Positions 44,283 to 53,029 of a stretch of 64,000 nucleotides of DNA are shown one piece after another. The notes under the pieces are model-generated. The model saw only the letters and a program-made list of their open reading frames with translations, searched no databases and had not been told where the DNA came from. The stretch is from Mycobacterium sp. GA-2829 (GTDB taxonomy: Bacteria; Actinomycetota; Actinomycetes; Mycobacteriales; Mycobacteriaceae). Position 1 is the stretch's first letter. Every line of letters starts with the position of its first letter. The stretch spans positions 310,001 through 374,000 of the forward strand of contig NZ_LQIT01000001.1 in the NCBI RefSeq assembly GCF_001499965.1, read 5' to 3'. The translations under genes were made by a program, and so were the position numbers.

Positions 44283-44810
44283 TCAGGCGACCGGAGCCGG
44301 CGGCTCGGCGGGCGGGGCCGGTTCGACCGGCGGTTCGACGGGCGCATTCCGTACCGCCGCCGCGACCGGGGCCTCGCAGGTCAGCACGGCGTAGTCGGGG
44401 TCCTGTGGCAGGAACCGCGGGGCGACGAAATCGTCGGCCTGGGCGGCGAGCTGATCGTCGATGAGCACCTCGCAGTGCAGATTCGCCGAGTACGGCCACT
44501 GCACCGACACCTTCATCGTGGCCACGTCGGACTCGGGAAGCACGGTGTTCACCTCGAAGACGCGGCCCGGCACCATCGTCGGATTCGCGGTCAGCGTCTG
44601 GTCGCCCTCGGCTTCGTAGGTCACGGTGGCGCCGCGGGAGACGCCGTCGATCCGGGCCCGGTACACGACGTTGTGCAGCACCGGCGGCGCCTCCGAGACC
44701 ACGGTCTGCGTATCGCTGTCCGGGTCCGCGACGGCGACGGCGGGGCTCACCAGGACACCGCCGACGGCGGCGCTCATCACCACTGTTCCCGCGCGCATGA
44801 CGGAATTCAT
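44283..44810 (-). CDS. Secreted mycobacterial protein of unknown function
   Basis: 175 aa from ATG 44810. A signal peptide of about 30 residues (MRAGTVVMSAAVGGVLVSPAVAVADPDS, read from 5) with a likely cut after AVA. The mature part is beta-rich: NVVYRARIDGVSRGATVTYEAEGD and KVSVQWPYSANLHCEVLIDD, with two cysteines that could form a disulphide (NLHCEV and VLTCEAP). The tail is Pro/Ala/Glu-rich, ending AEPPAPVA. The length and paired cysteines recall MmpS-like periplasmic domains, but I cannot assign the family. Converges with coaE 4 bp away. Confidence 0.7.
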   Translation of the reverse strand: MNSVMRAGTVVMSAAVGGVLVSPAVAVADPDSDTQTVVSEAPPVLHNVVYRARIDGVSRGATVTYEAEGDQTLTANPTMVPGRVFEVNTVLPESDVATMKVSVQWPYSANLHCEVLIDDQLAAQADDFVAPRFLPQDPDYAVLTCEAPVAAAVRNAPVEPPVEPAPPAEPPAPVA

Positions 44811-44820
44811 ATAGGTGACC

Positions 44821-45261
44821 TTACAATGTTCGCCACGAGAGGACCATGCCGTGCCCGGCCAGCCAGCTGTGCAGGTCGTACCCGTGGCGGGCAAGGCCGC
44901 CGACTGTGCTGACGGCGGTCTGCACCGCCTGTTCGCCGGCCTCCGGGGTCAGCAGGTTGTGCCGGACCGCGGTGAGCAGTTCGTCGACGTCGCACAGTTC
45001 GGCGCCCAATCCGGTGCGCACCACGATGTCGAGGTAGTGGTCCTCGGCGGTCCACCGGTCCGGCCCGGGGGTATAGGCGCCGATATCGAGGTAGAAGTCC
45101 TGGTCCTTCTCGAAGCCGGGATTGAAGTGGAACACCGACGCCCGCAGGTTCAGCGACGGCAGCAGCCACGACTCCAGGTAGTGGAACTGCGCGCGGCCGG
45201 GGGTGGGGCGCGCCATGTACAACCCCCACGACTCGACCGAATAGACGTCGACGGCCCGCAC
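44821..45261 (-). CDS. DUF402 protein (Rv1632c-like); true start probably upstream
   Basis: 146 aa from GTG 45261, which is about the annotated Rv1632c length. DUF402 features: WGLYMARPTPGRAQFHYLESWLLP and DQDFYLDIGAYTPGP, then DHYLDIVVRTG. The family includes nucleoside phosphatases (Staphylococcus Ntdp) and FomD; metal-binding acidic residues are present. In-frame codons from 45327 to 45262 encode a protein-like stretch (HAPKHETFDLLACTNTDPKG) that resembles the usual DUF402 N-terminus, yet no ATG, GTG or TTG precedes them before a TAG. See the finding on this start. Divergent from uvrB. Confidence 0.78.
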   Translation of the reverse strand: MRAVDVYSVESWGLYMARPTPGRAQFHYLESWLLPSLNLRASVFHFNPGFEKDQDFYLDIGAYTPGPDRWTAEDHYLDIVVRTGLGAELCDVDELLTAVRHNLLTPEAGEQAVQTAVSTVGGLARHGYDLHSWLAGHGMVLSWRTL

Positions 45262-45356
45262 GATGCCTTTGGGATCGGTGTTCGTGCAGGCGAGCAGGTC
45301 GAAGGTCTCGTGTTTGGGCGCGTGGATACCTGCAGCATAGGGCTGGGAACAGAAAC

Positions 45357-45379
45357 GTGTCGGTCGCTGGTTCTACCCT
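45357..45379 (+). promoter_or_regulatory. RecA-independent DNA-damage promoter of uvrB, leaderless
   Basis: GTGTCGGTC (45357-45365), N8, TACCCT (45374-45379) matches TTGTCRGTG-N8-TAnnnT with changes at the first and last base of the upstream box. The ATG at 45386 is 7 bases after the -10, so the A of ATG is the expected transcription start. This class of promoter is activated by PafBC after DNA damage. No LexA box is present. Confidence 0.75.
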
Positions 45380-45385
45380 GGTGAA

Positions 45386-47545
45386 ATGGCATTCGCTACC
45401 GAACACCCCGTACTCGCGCATTCGGAGTACCGCCCGGTCGAGGCGATGGTGCGTACCGGCAAGCGGTTCGAGGTCGTCAGCCCCTACGAGCCGGCCGGCG
45501 ACCAGCCCGCCGCCATCGACGACCTCGAACGCCGCATCCGGGCGGGGGAGAAGGACGTCGTCCTGCTGGGCGCCACCGGCACCGGTAAGTCCGCGACCAC
45601 CGCGTGGCTGATCGAACGGCTGCAACGTCCCACGCTCGTGATGGCGCCGAACAAGACGCTGGCCGCCCAGCTCGCCAATGAGCTGCGAGAGATGTTGCCG
45701 CACAACTCCGTCGAGTACTTCGTCTCGTACTACGACTACTACCAGCCCGAGGCGTACATCGCGCAGACGGACACCTACATCGAGAAGGACAGCTCGATCA
45801 ACGACGACGTGGAGCGGCTGCGGCACTCCGCGACGTCGAGCCTGCTGTCCCGGCGTGACGTCGTCGTGGTCGCCTCGGTGTCCTGCATCTACGGCCTCGG
45901 CACGCCGCAGTCCTACATGGACCGCTCCGTCGAGCTCACGGTGGGCGAGGAGGTGCCGCGCGACGCGCTGCTGCGCCTGCTCGTCGACGTGCAGTACACC
46001 CGCAACGACATGGCGTTCACCCGCGGCACATTCCGGGTGCGTGGCGACACCGTCGAGATCATCCCGTCCTACGAAGAGCTCGCCGTGCGGATCGAATTCT
46101 TCGGCGACGAGGTGGAGGCGCTGTACTACCTGCACCCGCTGACCGGTGACATCGTCCGCCGGGTCGATTCGCTGCGGATCTTCCCCGCGACGCACTACGT
46201 CGCAGGCCCGGAGCGCATGGCGCAAGCGATCACCTCGATCGAGCAGGAACTCGAGGAACGGCTGGCCGAACTCGAGGGGCAGGGCAAGCTGCTGGAGGCG
46301 CAGCGGCTGCGCATGCGCACCAACTACGACATCGAGATGATGCGGCAGGTCGGGTTCTGCTCCGGCATCGAGAACTACTCGCGCCACATCGACGGACGCG
46401 GTCCGGGAACGGCGCCCGCCACGCTGCTCGACTACTTCCCGGAGGACTTTCTCCTCGTCATCGACGAGTCGCACGTGACGGTGCCGCAGATCGGCGGCAT
46501 GTACGAGGGCGACATGTCGCGTAAACGCAACCTCGTCGACTTCGGTTTCCGGCTGCCGTCGGCGGTGGACAACCGGCCGCTGACGTGGGAGGAGTTCGCG
46601 TCGCGGATCGGGCAGACCGTCTACCTGTCCGCGACACCGGGTCCCTACGAGATGAGCCAGTCCGGCGGTGAGTTCGTCGAACAGGTCATCCGCCCGACGG
46701 GTCTGGTCGACCCGCAGGTGATCGTCAAACCCACCAAGGGGCAGATCGACGACCTGATCGGTGAGATCCGCAAACGCACCGAACTCGACGAGCGCGTCCT
46801 GGTCACCACGCTGACCAAGAAGATGGCCGAGGATCTCACCGACTATCTTCTCGAGCTGGGCATCCGGGTGCGATACCTGCACTCCGAGGTCGACACGCTG
46901 CGACGCGTCGAACTGCTGCGGCAACTGCGACTCGGCGAGTACGACGTGCTGGTCGGCATCAACCTGCTGCGTGAGGGTCTCGACCTGCCCGAGGTATCGC
47001 TGGTGGCGATCCTCGACGCCGACAAGGAGGGGTTCCTGCGGTCCACCCGCAGCCTCATCCAGACCATCGGCCGCGCCGCCCGCAACGTCTCGGGTGAGGT
47101 GCACATGTACGCCGACAAGATCACCGACTCGATGCGTGAGGCGATCGACGAGACCGAACGCCGTCGCGCCAAGCAGATCGCGTACAACAAAGAACACGGG
47201 ATCGACCCGAAGCCGTTGCGCAAGAAGATCGCCGACATCCTCGACCAGGTCTACCGCGAGGCCGAGGACACCGAGACCGTCGAGGTGGGCGGTTCGGGCC
47301 GCAACGCCTCGCGCGGCAGGCGCGCCCAGGGCGAGCCGGGCCGGGCGGTCAGCGCCGGCATCGTCGAGGGCCGCGACACCACCAACATGCCGCGGGCCGA
47401 ACTGGCCGATCTGATCAAGGATCTGACCGAGCAGATGATGACCGCCGCCCGCGACCTGCAGTTCGAGCTGGCCGCCCGCATCCGCGACGAGATCCAGGAC
47501 CTCAAGAAGGAGCTGCGCGGCATGGACGCCGCCGGGCTGAAATGA
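45386..47545 (+). CDS. uvrB: Excinuclease ABC subunit B
   Basis: 719 aa. The damage-verifying helicase-like subunit of nucleotide excision repair, loaded by UvrA and then bound by UvrC. Walker [12 protein letters not shown], the beta-hairpin region [21 protein letters not shown], the DEAD-type [21 protein letters not shown], motif QTIGRAARN, and a C-terminal UVR coiled coil ([28 protein letters not shown]) that contacts UvrC. Complete. The promoter is of the RecA-independent damage class. Followed after 44 bp by an MFS gene. Confidence 0.98.
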   Translation: MAFATEHPVLAHSEYRPVEAMVRTGKRFEVVSPYEPAGDQPAAIDDLERRIRAGEKDVVLLGATGTGKSATTAWLIERLQRPTLVMAPNKTLAAQLANELREMLPHNSVEYFVSYYDYYQPEAYIAQTDTYIEKDSSINDDVERLRHSATSSLLSRRDVVVVASVSCIYGLGTPQSYMDRSVELTVGEEVPRDALLRLLVDVQYTRNDMAFTRGTFRVRGDTVEIIPSYEELAVRIEFFGDEVEALYYLHPLTGDIVRRVDSLRIFPATHYVAGPERMAQAITSIEQELEERLAELEGQGKLLEAQRLRMRTNYDIEMMRQVGFCSGIENYSRHIDGRGPGTAPATLLDYFPEDFLLVIDESHVTVPQIGGMYEGDMSRKRNLVDFGFRLPSAVDNRPLTWEEFASRIGQTVYLSATPGPYEMSQSGGEFVEQVIRPTGLVDPQVIVKPTKGQIDDLIGEIRKRTELDERVLVTTLTKKMAEDLTDYLLELGIRVRYLHSEVDTLRRVELLRQLRLGEYDVLVGINLLREGLDLPEVSLVAILDADKEGFLRSTRSLIQTIGRAARNVSGEVHMYADKITDSMREAIDETERRRAKQIAYNKEHGIDPKPLRKKIADILDQVYREAEDTETVEVGGSGRNASRGRRAQGEPGRAVSAGIVEGRDTTNMPRAELADLIKDLTEQMMTAARDLQFELAARIRDEIQDLKKELRGMDAAGLK

Positions 47546-47577
47546 CCGGCGGTTGACCTCAACGGCGCTTGAGCTCC

Positions 47578-47583
47578 TAGCGT
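47578..47583 (+). promoter_or_regulatory. Putative -10 of a leaderless MFS transcript
   Basis: TAGCGT fits TAnnnT and ends 6 bases before the GTG at 47590. TTGACC at 47553-47558 could serve as -35, although the spacing of 19 is long. It would give the exporter its own leaderless message apart from uvrB. Confidence 0.35.
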
Positions 47584-47589
47584 GTCGGT

Positions 47590-49035
47590 GTGACTGACAG
47601 TTCGGACGTCGCGGCCGGCGGTTGGCGGGACCTGCTGGGCCCGACCCATCTCGGTGCGTCGACGGTGCTCGCCGGTGGCGTCCTGTTGTACGCGACCAAC
47701 GAGTTCCTCACGATCAGCCTGATGCCGAGCGCGGTCGCCGACATCGGCGGGCAGCGGTTCTACGCCTGGGTGACGACGGTCTATCTCGTCGCGTCGGTGA
47801 TCGCGGCGACGACCGTGCAGCCGGTGCTGATGCGAATCGGGCCGCGATGGGCATACCTGTCCGCGCTGACGGTGTTCGCGGCGGGCAGCCTCGGATGCGC
47901 ACTGGCGCCGACGATGGAACTGCTGCTGGTGGGACGGACGGTGCAGGGCGCCGCGGGCGGTCTGCTCGCGGGCCTCGGCTACGCCGTCATCAACACCGCG
48001 CTGCCGAGCCGGCTGTGGACGCGCGCGTCGGCGCTGGTGTCCGCGATGTGGGGAGTCGGCACGCTCGTCGGCCCCGCCTCCGGGGGACTGTTCGCGCAGT
48101 TCGGCAGCTGGCGGTGGGCCTTCGGTGTGCTGGTCGCGCTGACCGCCGCGATGGCGGTGCTGGTGCCGTTCACCCTGCCGGCGCGGGTCGGCGATCCGGA
48201 CGCTCGGCCGTCGCGTCTGCGCATCCCGCTGTGGTCGCTGCTGTTGTTGGGGGCGGCCGCGCTGGTGGTCAGCACGGCCGGTATCCCGCGCGACGTCCGG
48301 GTCACGGCGGCGTTGCTCGCCGCCGGGGTGGTCATCGTGGTGGTGTTCCTCGTCGTGGACCGGCGGGCCGCGGTCGCGGTGTTGCCGCCGAGCACGTTCA
48401 CCCGCGGCCCGGTGAAGTGGATCTACGCGACGCTCGGTCTGCTGATGGCCGCCACCATGGTCGACATGTACGTGCCGCTGTTCGGTCAGCGCCTGGCCGG
48501 GATGGCGCCGGTGGTGGCGGGGTTCTTCGGCGCCGTGCTCTCGGTCGGCTGGACGGGCGGCGAGATCACCAGCGCGTCGCTGAGTCGCGAACGGGTGATC
48601 GTGCGGACCGTGGCCGCCGCTCCGCTCGTCATGGCCGTCGGTCTGAGCGTCGGCATGCTGGCCCTGCGCGACGAGATGGGTGCCGGGTGGGCCGCGCTGT
48701 GGGCGCTCGGTCTGCTGATCACCGGCACGGGCATCGGCATCGCGTGGCCGCACCTGTCGGCGTGGGCGATGAGCCGCGTCGACGACCCGGCAGAGGGGCC
48801 CGCCGCGGCCGCGGCGATCAACACCGTGCAACTCATCTGCGGGGCGTTCGGGGCGGGGCTCGCCGGCGTCGTCGTCAACCTCACCGACACGGGGGATGCG
48901 GGCGCCGCGCGGTGGTTGTTCGCGGTCTTCGCCGGGGCCGTCGCCGTCGGCGTCCTCGCGTCCATGCGGGCCGTCGCGAAAAACCCTGCGCAGGAACCTG
49001 TTTCGGTCAGTCCAGATCGTCGTCGAGCTGCCTGA
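47590..49035 (+). CDS. MFS drug-efflux-type transporter (Rv1634-like)
   Basis: 481 aa with about 14 helices, so DHA2-like. GASTVLAGGVLLYATNEFLTISLMPSAVADIGG at the N-terminus, a motif-A-like VQPVLMRIGPRWAY, and motif C-type GMWGVGTLVGPASGGLFAQ region, typical of proton-driven drug antiporters. The substrate is not readable from sequence. Sits directly after uvrB as in M. tuberculosis. Its 3' end overlaps the convergent mgtC gene by 29 bp. Confidence 0.88.
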   Translation: MTDSSDVAAGGWRDLLGPTHLGASTVLAGGVLLYATNEFLTISLMPSAVADIGGQRFYAWVTTVYLVASVIAATTVQPVLMRIGPRWAYLSALTVFAAGSLGCALAPTMELLLVGRTVQGAAGGLLAGLGYAVINTALPSRLWTRASALVSAMWGVGTLVGPASGGLFAQFGSWRWAFGVLVALTAAMAVLVPFTLPARVGDPDARPSRLRIPLWSLLLLGAAALVVSTAGIPRDVRVTAALLAAGVVIVVVFLVVDRRAAVAVLPPSTFTRGPVKWIYATLGLLMAATMVDMYVPLFGQRLAGMAPVVAGFFGAVLSVGWTGGEITSASLSRERVIVRTVAAAPLVMAVGLSVGMLALRDEMGAGWAALWALGLLITGTGIGIAWPHLSAWAMSRVDDPAEGPAAAAAINTVQLICGAFGAGLAGVVVNLTDTGDAGAARWLFAVFAGAVAVGVLASMRAVAKNPAQEPVSVSPDRRRAA

Positions 49036-49744
49036 TGGCGGTCACGCCGTCGATGGTGGCCAGCACCGACGGCGCGGTGAGGATGCGATAGCCCGACAGT
49101 GTGAGCGACACACCGGACTGCCCTGGACCCGCTGCCAGCGGCTCCCCGGAGGCGTCGGCGGCGAGTTCGGCGAGCTGCCAATCCCGTCGCTCGCACGCCT
49201 GTAGGACACGGGTCAGCACGCCCTGCCCCTCGCGGTAGGTGACGTGCAGGCGGATCGACCCGCTGAGCCGCGCGTTGAGGCGCCGGGCCACGGGCATGAA
49301 ACCCACGACGATGACGAAGTGCAAGCCGGTGACGAGACACGCCAGCAGCAGCAGGCCTGCACCGGCCGCCATCCCGATCGCCGCCGACTCCCAGACCGCG
49401 GCGGCCGTCGTCAACCCGTGCACCGAGCCACGCCGGAAGATGATGATCCCGGCGCCGAGGAAACCGATCCCGGTGACGATCTGCGCCGCGACACGCGACG
49501 GATCCACCTCGACGGTGCCCGAGTCGAGCACGTCGTGGAAGCCGAACTTGCTGACCAGCATGATCAGCGCCGACGCCGTCCCGACGATCGTCTGGGTGCG
49601 CAGACCCGCGCTCTTGCCCTGGATCTCGCGCTCGAGGCCGATGAGGGCGGTCAGGCCGAACGCGACGAGCAGCCCGATGATCTGCCGCGGCTCCTGGCCC
49701 GGGCCGCCGAAGAACGGCGCATCGGCGGCCAGCACGAAATCCAT
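49007..49744 (-). CDS. mgtC: MgtC/SapB-family membrane protein
   Basis: 245 aa. The first 150 residues carry four to five helices with the MgtC signature: FGLTALIGLEREIQGKSAGLRTQTIVGTASALIML, then RVAAQIVTGIGFLGAGIIIFRRGSVHGLTTAAAVWESAAIGMAAG. A soluble C-terminal ACT-like domain (about 165-245) follows. MgtC of pathogens supports growth at low magnesium and in macrophages, and in Salmonella inhibits the F-type ATP synthase; the role here is unknown. Confidence 0.9.
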   Translation of the reverse strand: MDFVLAADAPFFGGPGQEPRQIIGLLVAFGLTALIGLEREIQGKSAGLRTQTIVGTASALIMLVSKFGFHDVLDSGTVEVDPSRVAAQIVTGIGFLGAGIIIFRRGSVHGLTTAAAVWESAAIGMAAGAGLLLLACLVTGLHFVIVVGFMPVARRLNARLSGSIRLHVTYREGQGVLTRVLQACERRDWQLAELAADASGEPLAAGPGQSGVSLTLSGYRILTAPSVLATIDGVTAIRQLDDDLD

Positions 49745-49858
49745 AGCCGACCGTAACCGGCGTGGTCAGCGGAGGGACGGCGGCGCGCTGGGGTTCCGAA
49801 TCAGCGCGAGCAAAAGCCTGGGCGGCGGCGCGCCGGTCGGGCATGGTGGGTGTCGTTC

Positions 49859-49932
49859 GCGGGTGTGGCTGAGTGGCTAGGCACCGGCCTGCAAAGCCGT
49901 TTACACGGGTTCGAATCCCGTCATCCGCTCCA
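49859..49932 (+). tRNA. tRNA-Cys (GCA anticodon), CCA encoded
   Basis: Acceptor stem GCGGGTG/CATCCGC, D arm with GAGTGGCTAGGC, anticodon stem-loop CGGC-CTGCAAA-GCCG with anticodon GCA, T arm ACGGG-TTCGAAT-CCCGT, discriminator T (as tRNA-Cys requires) and encoded CCA at 49930-49932. A small hairpin follows (CGCCGT 49938-49943 with ACGGCG 49950-49955). Confidence 0.96.
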
Positions 49933-50288
49933 AGCGCCGCCGTCACGACACGGCGTGTCGCGGCCTGATCCGGTTGCCGCTTGAGGAAGCGGGACACAAG
50001 GCGATAACCCCGACGCCTCGGGTGCTCGGCGGGCGGGTGCGTTGCCGCAGCGTGCGCCGGTGAACGCGTCCCGTGAAGATCCAGCGCAGTACTACACGGA
50101 TGTAATTCGTTTCCCTTGCGAACGAATATCGCGTTCACCTGCGCGGTCTGCGCTCGGTAACCGAACCACTTCTCATTTGCAACGGTTCAATAAACGCCAG
50201 AATTGTCGCACCGGCCAATTCGCTGACCCGGCATACGTTCCCTCCCGACGCACAGCGTCAAAGGATGCGCACAGAGAACTGAGGGAAC
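49933..50288 (+). promoter_or_regulatory. Long AT-enriched leader between tRNA-Cys and the repeat-protein gene
   Basis: 356 bp without a believable gene. The first 100 bp are GC-rich and hold the hairpin after the tRNA. From about 50095 the base composition drops. ATTCGTT (50105-50111) and AACGAAT (50121-50127) form a perfect 7-bp dyad with a 9-bp spacer. Further AT-rich stretches (TTGCAACGGTTCAATAAACG near 50177) lead to a weak GAGGGAAC ribosome binding site just before ATG 50289. This is the longest non-coding stretch in the window, and it suggests regulated expression of the downstream gene. Confidence 0.45.
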
Positions 50289-53018
50289 ATGTCGCGGACT
50301 ACCAACCGATTGGGCGTCACCGCCCTGGCTACCGCAGGGGCCTGCTGGATCGTTCAGCTGTTCAACCCTGCGACGGCGATCGCTGAACCGGGGACCGTGA
50401 GTCCCGGCGTTCCGTGCGTGAACATCATGCAGCAGCTGTTGACCGTTCCCGGCCGGCTGCCGGCGACGTTGCCCAACGCCAACTCCGTCCTGACGAACAC
50501 CGCGCCGCCGGCGGGCCCGATCCCACCGGCCGGTTCGACCAACGGCATCGCCTCGTCGACGCCGCCGTCGGTGGGGATCCCCCCGGCCGGGTCGCTCAAC
50601 GGCACCGCGTCCTCGACGCCGCCGTCGGTCGCCATCCCGCCGGCCGGGTCGCTCAATGGGACCGCCTCCGCGACACCGCCGCGCCCGCCCGTTCCCGGCG
50701 CGCCGGTGACGTCGTCGTCGGCGCGCGTCACGCCGCCGTCCGGACCGGTGCCGCCCTCAGGCCTGGTCGACACTGCCAGCGGTGCGACGCCGCCGGTCCC
50801 CGGCGCGCCGGGTGTGCCCGCCGCGGGTGGCGGCGGCGGAGCGGTTCCGCCCGCCCCCGGCGCACCGGGTGCTCCGCTCGCGAACTCGGGTGGCGTGGCC
50901 GTGCCGCCGGCGCCTGCGGCTCCCGGCGGTCCCGCCGGTGGTGCGGGCGGGGCGGGTGCGCCCGCTGGTGGTCCGGGTGTTCCTGCTGGTGTGGTTCAGC
51001 CGGCTGCGGGTGCGGTGCCTCCGGCCCCGGCAAGTGCGCCTGCCGGTGGCGCGGGCGGCGCAGGTGCGCCGGCTGGTGGTCCGGGTGTTCCCGCTGGTGT
51101 GGTTCAGCCGGCTGCCGGGGCGGTGCCGCCGGCTCCTGCCGCGCCGCCTGCCGGTGTGGTCGAGCCGGCCGCCGGTGCAGTGCCGCCGGCTCCTGCCGCG
51201 CCGCCTGCCGGTGTGGTCGAACCTGCCGCGGGCGCAGTGCCTCCTGCCCCGGGTGGCCCGGGTGCCGCAGGTGGTGGCCCTGCGGGTGCGGTGGCGCCGC
51301 CGGCTCCGCCTGCGCCGCCTGCTGCGGTGGTTGAGCCTGCGGGTGCGGTGGCGCCGCCGGCTCCGCCTGCGCCGCCTGCTGCGGTGGCTGAGCCTGCGGG
51401 TGCGGTGACGCCTCCGGCTCCCGGTGCTCCGGGCGGTCCCAGCGTCAGCTCGGTCGAGAACGTGACGCCGCCGGCTCCGCCGGCACCCCCAGCCGCTGCG
51501 TCGACCCCGGCTGAGGCAGTGACGCCTCCGGCTCCTGGTGCTCCGGGCGGTCCGAGTGTGAGCTCGGTGGAGAACGTGACTCCTCCGGCGCCTCCGGCTC
51601 CCGGTGGTGAGTCGGGGGGCTCGGTGGAGCGGTTCTCGCCGCCGGCCCGGCCTGCGCCGCCGGCTTCGGCGTCGACTCCGGTCGAGGCGGTGACGCCTCC
51701 GGCTCCTGGTGCGCCGGGCGGTCCGAGCGTGAGCTCGGTGGAGAACGTGTCGCCTCCGGCGCCTCCGGCTCCGGGTGGGGAGTCGGCGGGCTCGGTTGAG
51801 CGGTTCTCGCCGCCGGCCCCGCCCGCGCCGCCGGCATCGGCGTCGACTCCGGTCGAGGTCGCGACGCCGCCGGCTCCGCCGGCACCGGCAACCCCAGCAG
51901 GCAGCTCGGTCGAGGCGGCGACGCCTCCGGTTCCGCCGGCTCCGCCTGCTGCGGTGGTTGAGCCTGCTGCTGCGGCGACGCCTCCGGTTCCGCCGGCTCC
52001 GCCTGCCGCGGTGGTCGAGCCCGCTGGCGCTGCGGTGCCTCCGGCCCCGGCCGGTCCGCCTGCTGGTGTGGTTGAGCCTGCTGCGGGTGCGGTTCCTCCG
52101 GCTCCGGGTGGTCCCGGTGGCGGCGCCGGTGGCCCCGGTGGCGCAGGCGTGCCCCCGGCTCCGGCTGGTCCTCCGGCTGCTGCCGTGGAACCCGCTGCGG
52201 CCGCAGCGCCGCCTGCCCCGGGTGGTCCCGGCGGTGCTGCGGGTGGCCCCGGTGGTGCCGCGGTGCCTCCGGCCCCTCCGGCCCCGCCCGCCGGTGCAGT
52301 CCAGCCCGCCGCTGCCGCTCTCCCGCCGGCTCCGGGTGGTCCGGGTGCCGCAGGTGGCGGTCCCGCCGGTGCGGTCTTGCCCCCGGCTCCGCCGGCGCCT
52401 CCGGCCGCCGTGGTTCAGCCCGCCGCTGCCGCGGTGCCTCCCGCCCCGCCGGCCCCGCCTGCGGCCGTCGTGGAACCGGCTGCCGCCGTCGTCCCGCCCG
52501 CGCCTCCGGCTCCGGGTGTCCCGGCAGCCGGTGCGGTGCCCGTCGCCGCCCCGCCCGCTCCGCCCGCGCCTCCGGCCGGCGGTTCCGGTGCGGTGAACAT
52601 CGCGGCTCCTCCGGCGCCTCCGGCTCCGCCGGCCGCCAGCTCCACCGCCGTGAACATCCCGACGCCGCCGTACCCGGCGGCACCGGGAGCCCCGGTCACC
52701 GGTGGCGCGGGTACGCCGGGCGGCGTCCTCCCGCCGCTCGAGGGTGCGGCTGCGGTGTTCGACCGGCTCCTGCCGGGCGTCCCCGCGCCGGGTGCGCCGG
52801 GTGCCACCGCCAACGGCCCGTGGGATTTCATCCCGACGATCACCGTCCCGCAGATCCCGGGCCTGCCGGTTCCGCTGCCGACCGAGATCGGGCCGCCCAG
52901 CGACGGCATCTGCGCGGGCACCGGCGGCCTGTGGTCGGCCAGCGCCAACCCGGGCGCCGCCCCGGCTCAGGCACCGGTCACCGGCCCGGCCACCGATCGT
53001 CGCGACGACTGGGGCTGA
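50289..53018 (+). CDS. Large secreted Pro/Ala/Gly-rich repeat protein
   Basis: 909 aa. A signal peptide ends at about residue 32 (ATAIA before EPGTV). A short N-terminal cap (33-75) has one Cys (GVPCVN). About residues 75-805 are almost only Pro, Ala, Gly, Val and Ser in units such as VPPAPPAPPAAVVEPA. The C-terminal cap (about 815-909) is more ordinary (AAVFDRLLPGVP, WDFIPTITVPQIPGLPVPLP) with one Cys (DGICAGTGG). Two caps joined by a rod-like, polyproline-prone stalk suggest a cell-wall-spanning or surface protein. No PE/PPE, LPXTG or membrane anchor is seen. The function is unknown and I recognise no named homologue. Confidence 0.82.
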   Translation: MSRTTNRLGVTALATAGACWIVQLFNPATAIAEPGTVSPGVPCVNIMQQLLTVPGRLPATLPNANSVLTNTAPPAGPIPPAGSTNGIASSTPPSVGIPPAGSLNGTASSTPPSVAIPPAGSLNGTASATPPRPPVPGAPVTSSSARVTPPSGPVPPSGLVDTASGATPPVPGAPGVPAAGGGGGAVPPAPGAPGAPLANSGGVAVPPAPAAPGGPAGGAGGAGAPAGGPGVPAGVVQPAAGAVPPAPASAPAGGAGGAGAPAGGPGVPAGVVQPAAGAVPPAPAAPPAGVVEPAAGAVPPAPAAPPAGVVEPAAGAVPPAPGGPGAAGGGPAGAVAPPAPPAPPAAVVEPAGAVAPPAPPAPPAAVAEPAGAVTPPAPGAPGGPSVSSVENVTPPAPPAPPAAASTPAEAVTPPAPGAPGGPSVSSVENVTPPAPPAPGGESGGSVERFSPPARPAPPASASTPVEAVTPPAPGAPGGPSVSSVENVSPPAPPAPGGESAGSVERFSPPAPPAPPASASTPVEVATPPAPPAPATPAGSSVEAATPPVPPAPPAAVVEPAAAATPPVPPAPPAAVVEPAGAAVPPAPAGPPAGVVEPAAGAVPPAPGGPGGGAGGPGGAGVPPAPAGPPAAAVEPAAAAAPPAPGGPGGAAGGPGGAAVPPAPPAPPAGAVQPAAAALPPAPGGPGAAGGGPAGAVLPPAPPAPPAAVVQPAAAAVPPAPPAPPAAVVEPAAAVVPPAPPAPGVPAAGAVPVAAPPAPPAPPAGGSGAVNIAAPPAPPAPPAASSTAVNIPTPPYPAAPGAPVTGGAGTPGGVLPPLEGAAAVFDRLLPGVPAPGAPGATANGPWDFIPTITVPQIPGLPVPLPTEIGPPSDGICAGTGGLWSASANPGAAPAQAPVTGPATDRRDDWG
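50934..51149 (+). repeat. Two near-identical 108-bp direct repeats in the repeat-protein gene
   Basis: A 36-codon unit beginning AGGAGGAGAPAGGPGVPAGV occurs at 50934-51041 and again from 51042 with few base changes, including a long run identical at nucleotide level (GGTGTGGTTCAGCCGGCTGC). This implies recent duplication. Confidence 0.8.
51405..51860 (+). repeat. Three tandem modules carrying the PSVSSVENV motif
   Basis: Modules start at 51405 (38 codons), 51519 (57 codons) and 51690 (57 codons), each opening VTPPAPGAPGGPSVSSVENV. The two 57-codon copies also share a GGES-GSVERFSPP segment and an ASASTPVE end. The first copy looks like a deleted version. These modules contain most of the charged residues of the stalk and may be ligand or interaction sites. 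Confidence 0.85.
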
Positions 53019-53029
53019 GCTCCACAATG

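Noticed and set aside
45340..45385. Possible LexA/SOS box before uvrB
   Set aside because: GAAC and GTTC occur but at the wrong spacing for the mycobacterial TCGAAC-N4-GTTCGA box; the RecA-independent motif explains the promoter.
50042..50386. 114-codon open frame after tRNA-Cys
   Set aside because: It runs through the AT-rich leader and into the start of the repeat-protein gene, and its composition is not protein-like. The gap is better read as regulatory.
50757..53027. 756-codon minus-strand open frame opposite the repeat protein
   Set aside because: It is an Arg/Gly/Thr-rich complement of the proline codons, with no signal peptide or start context.
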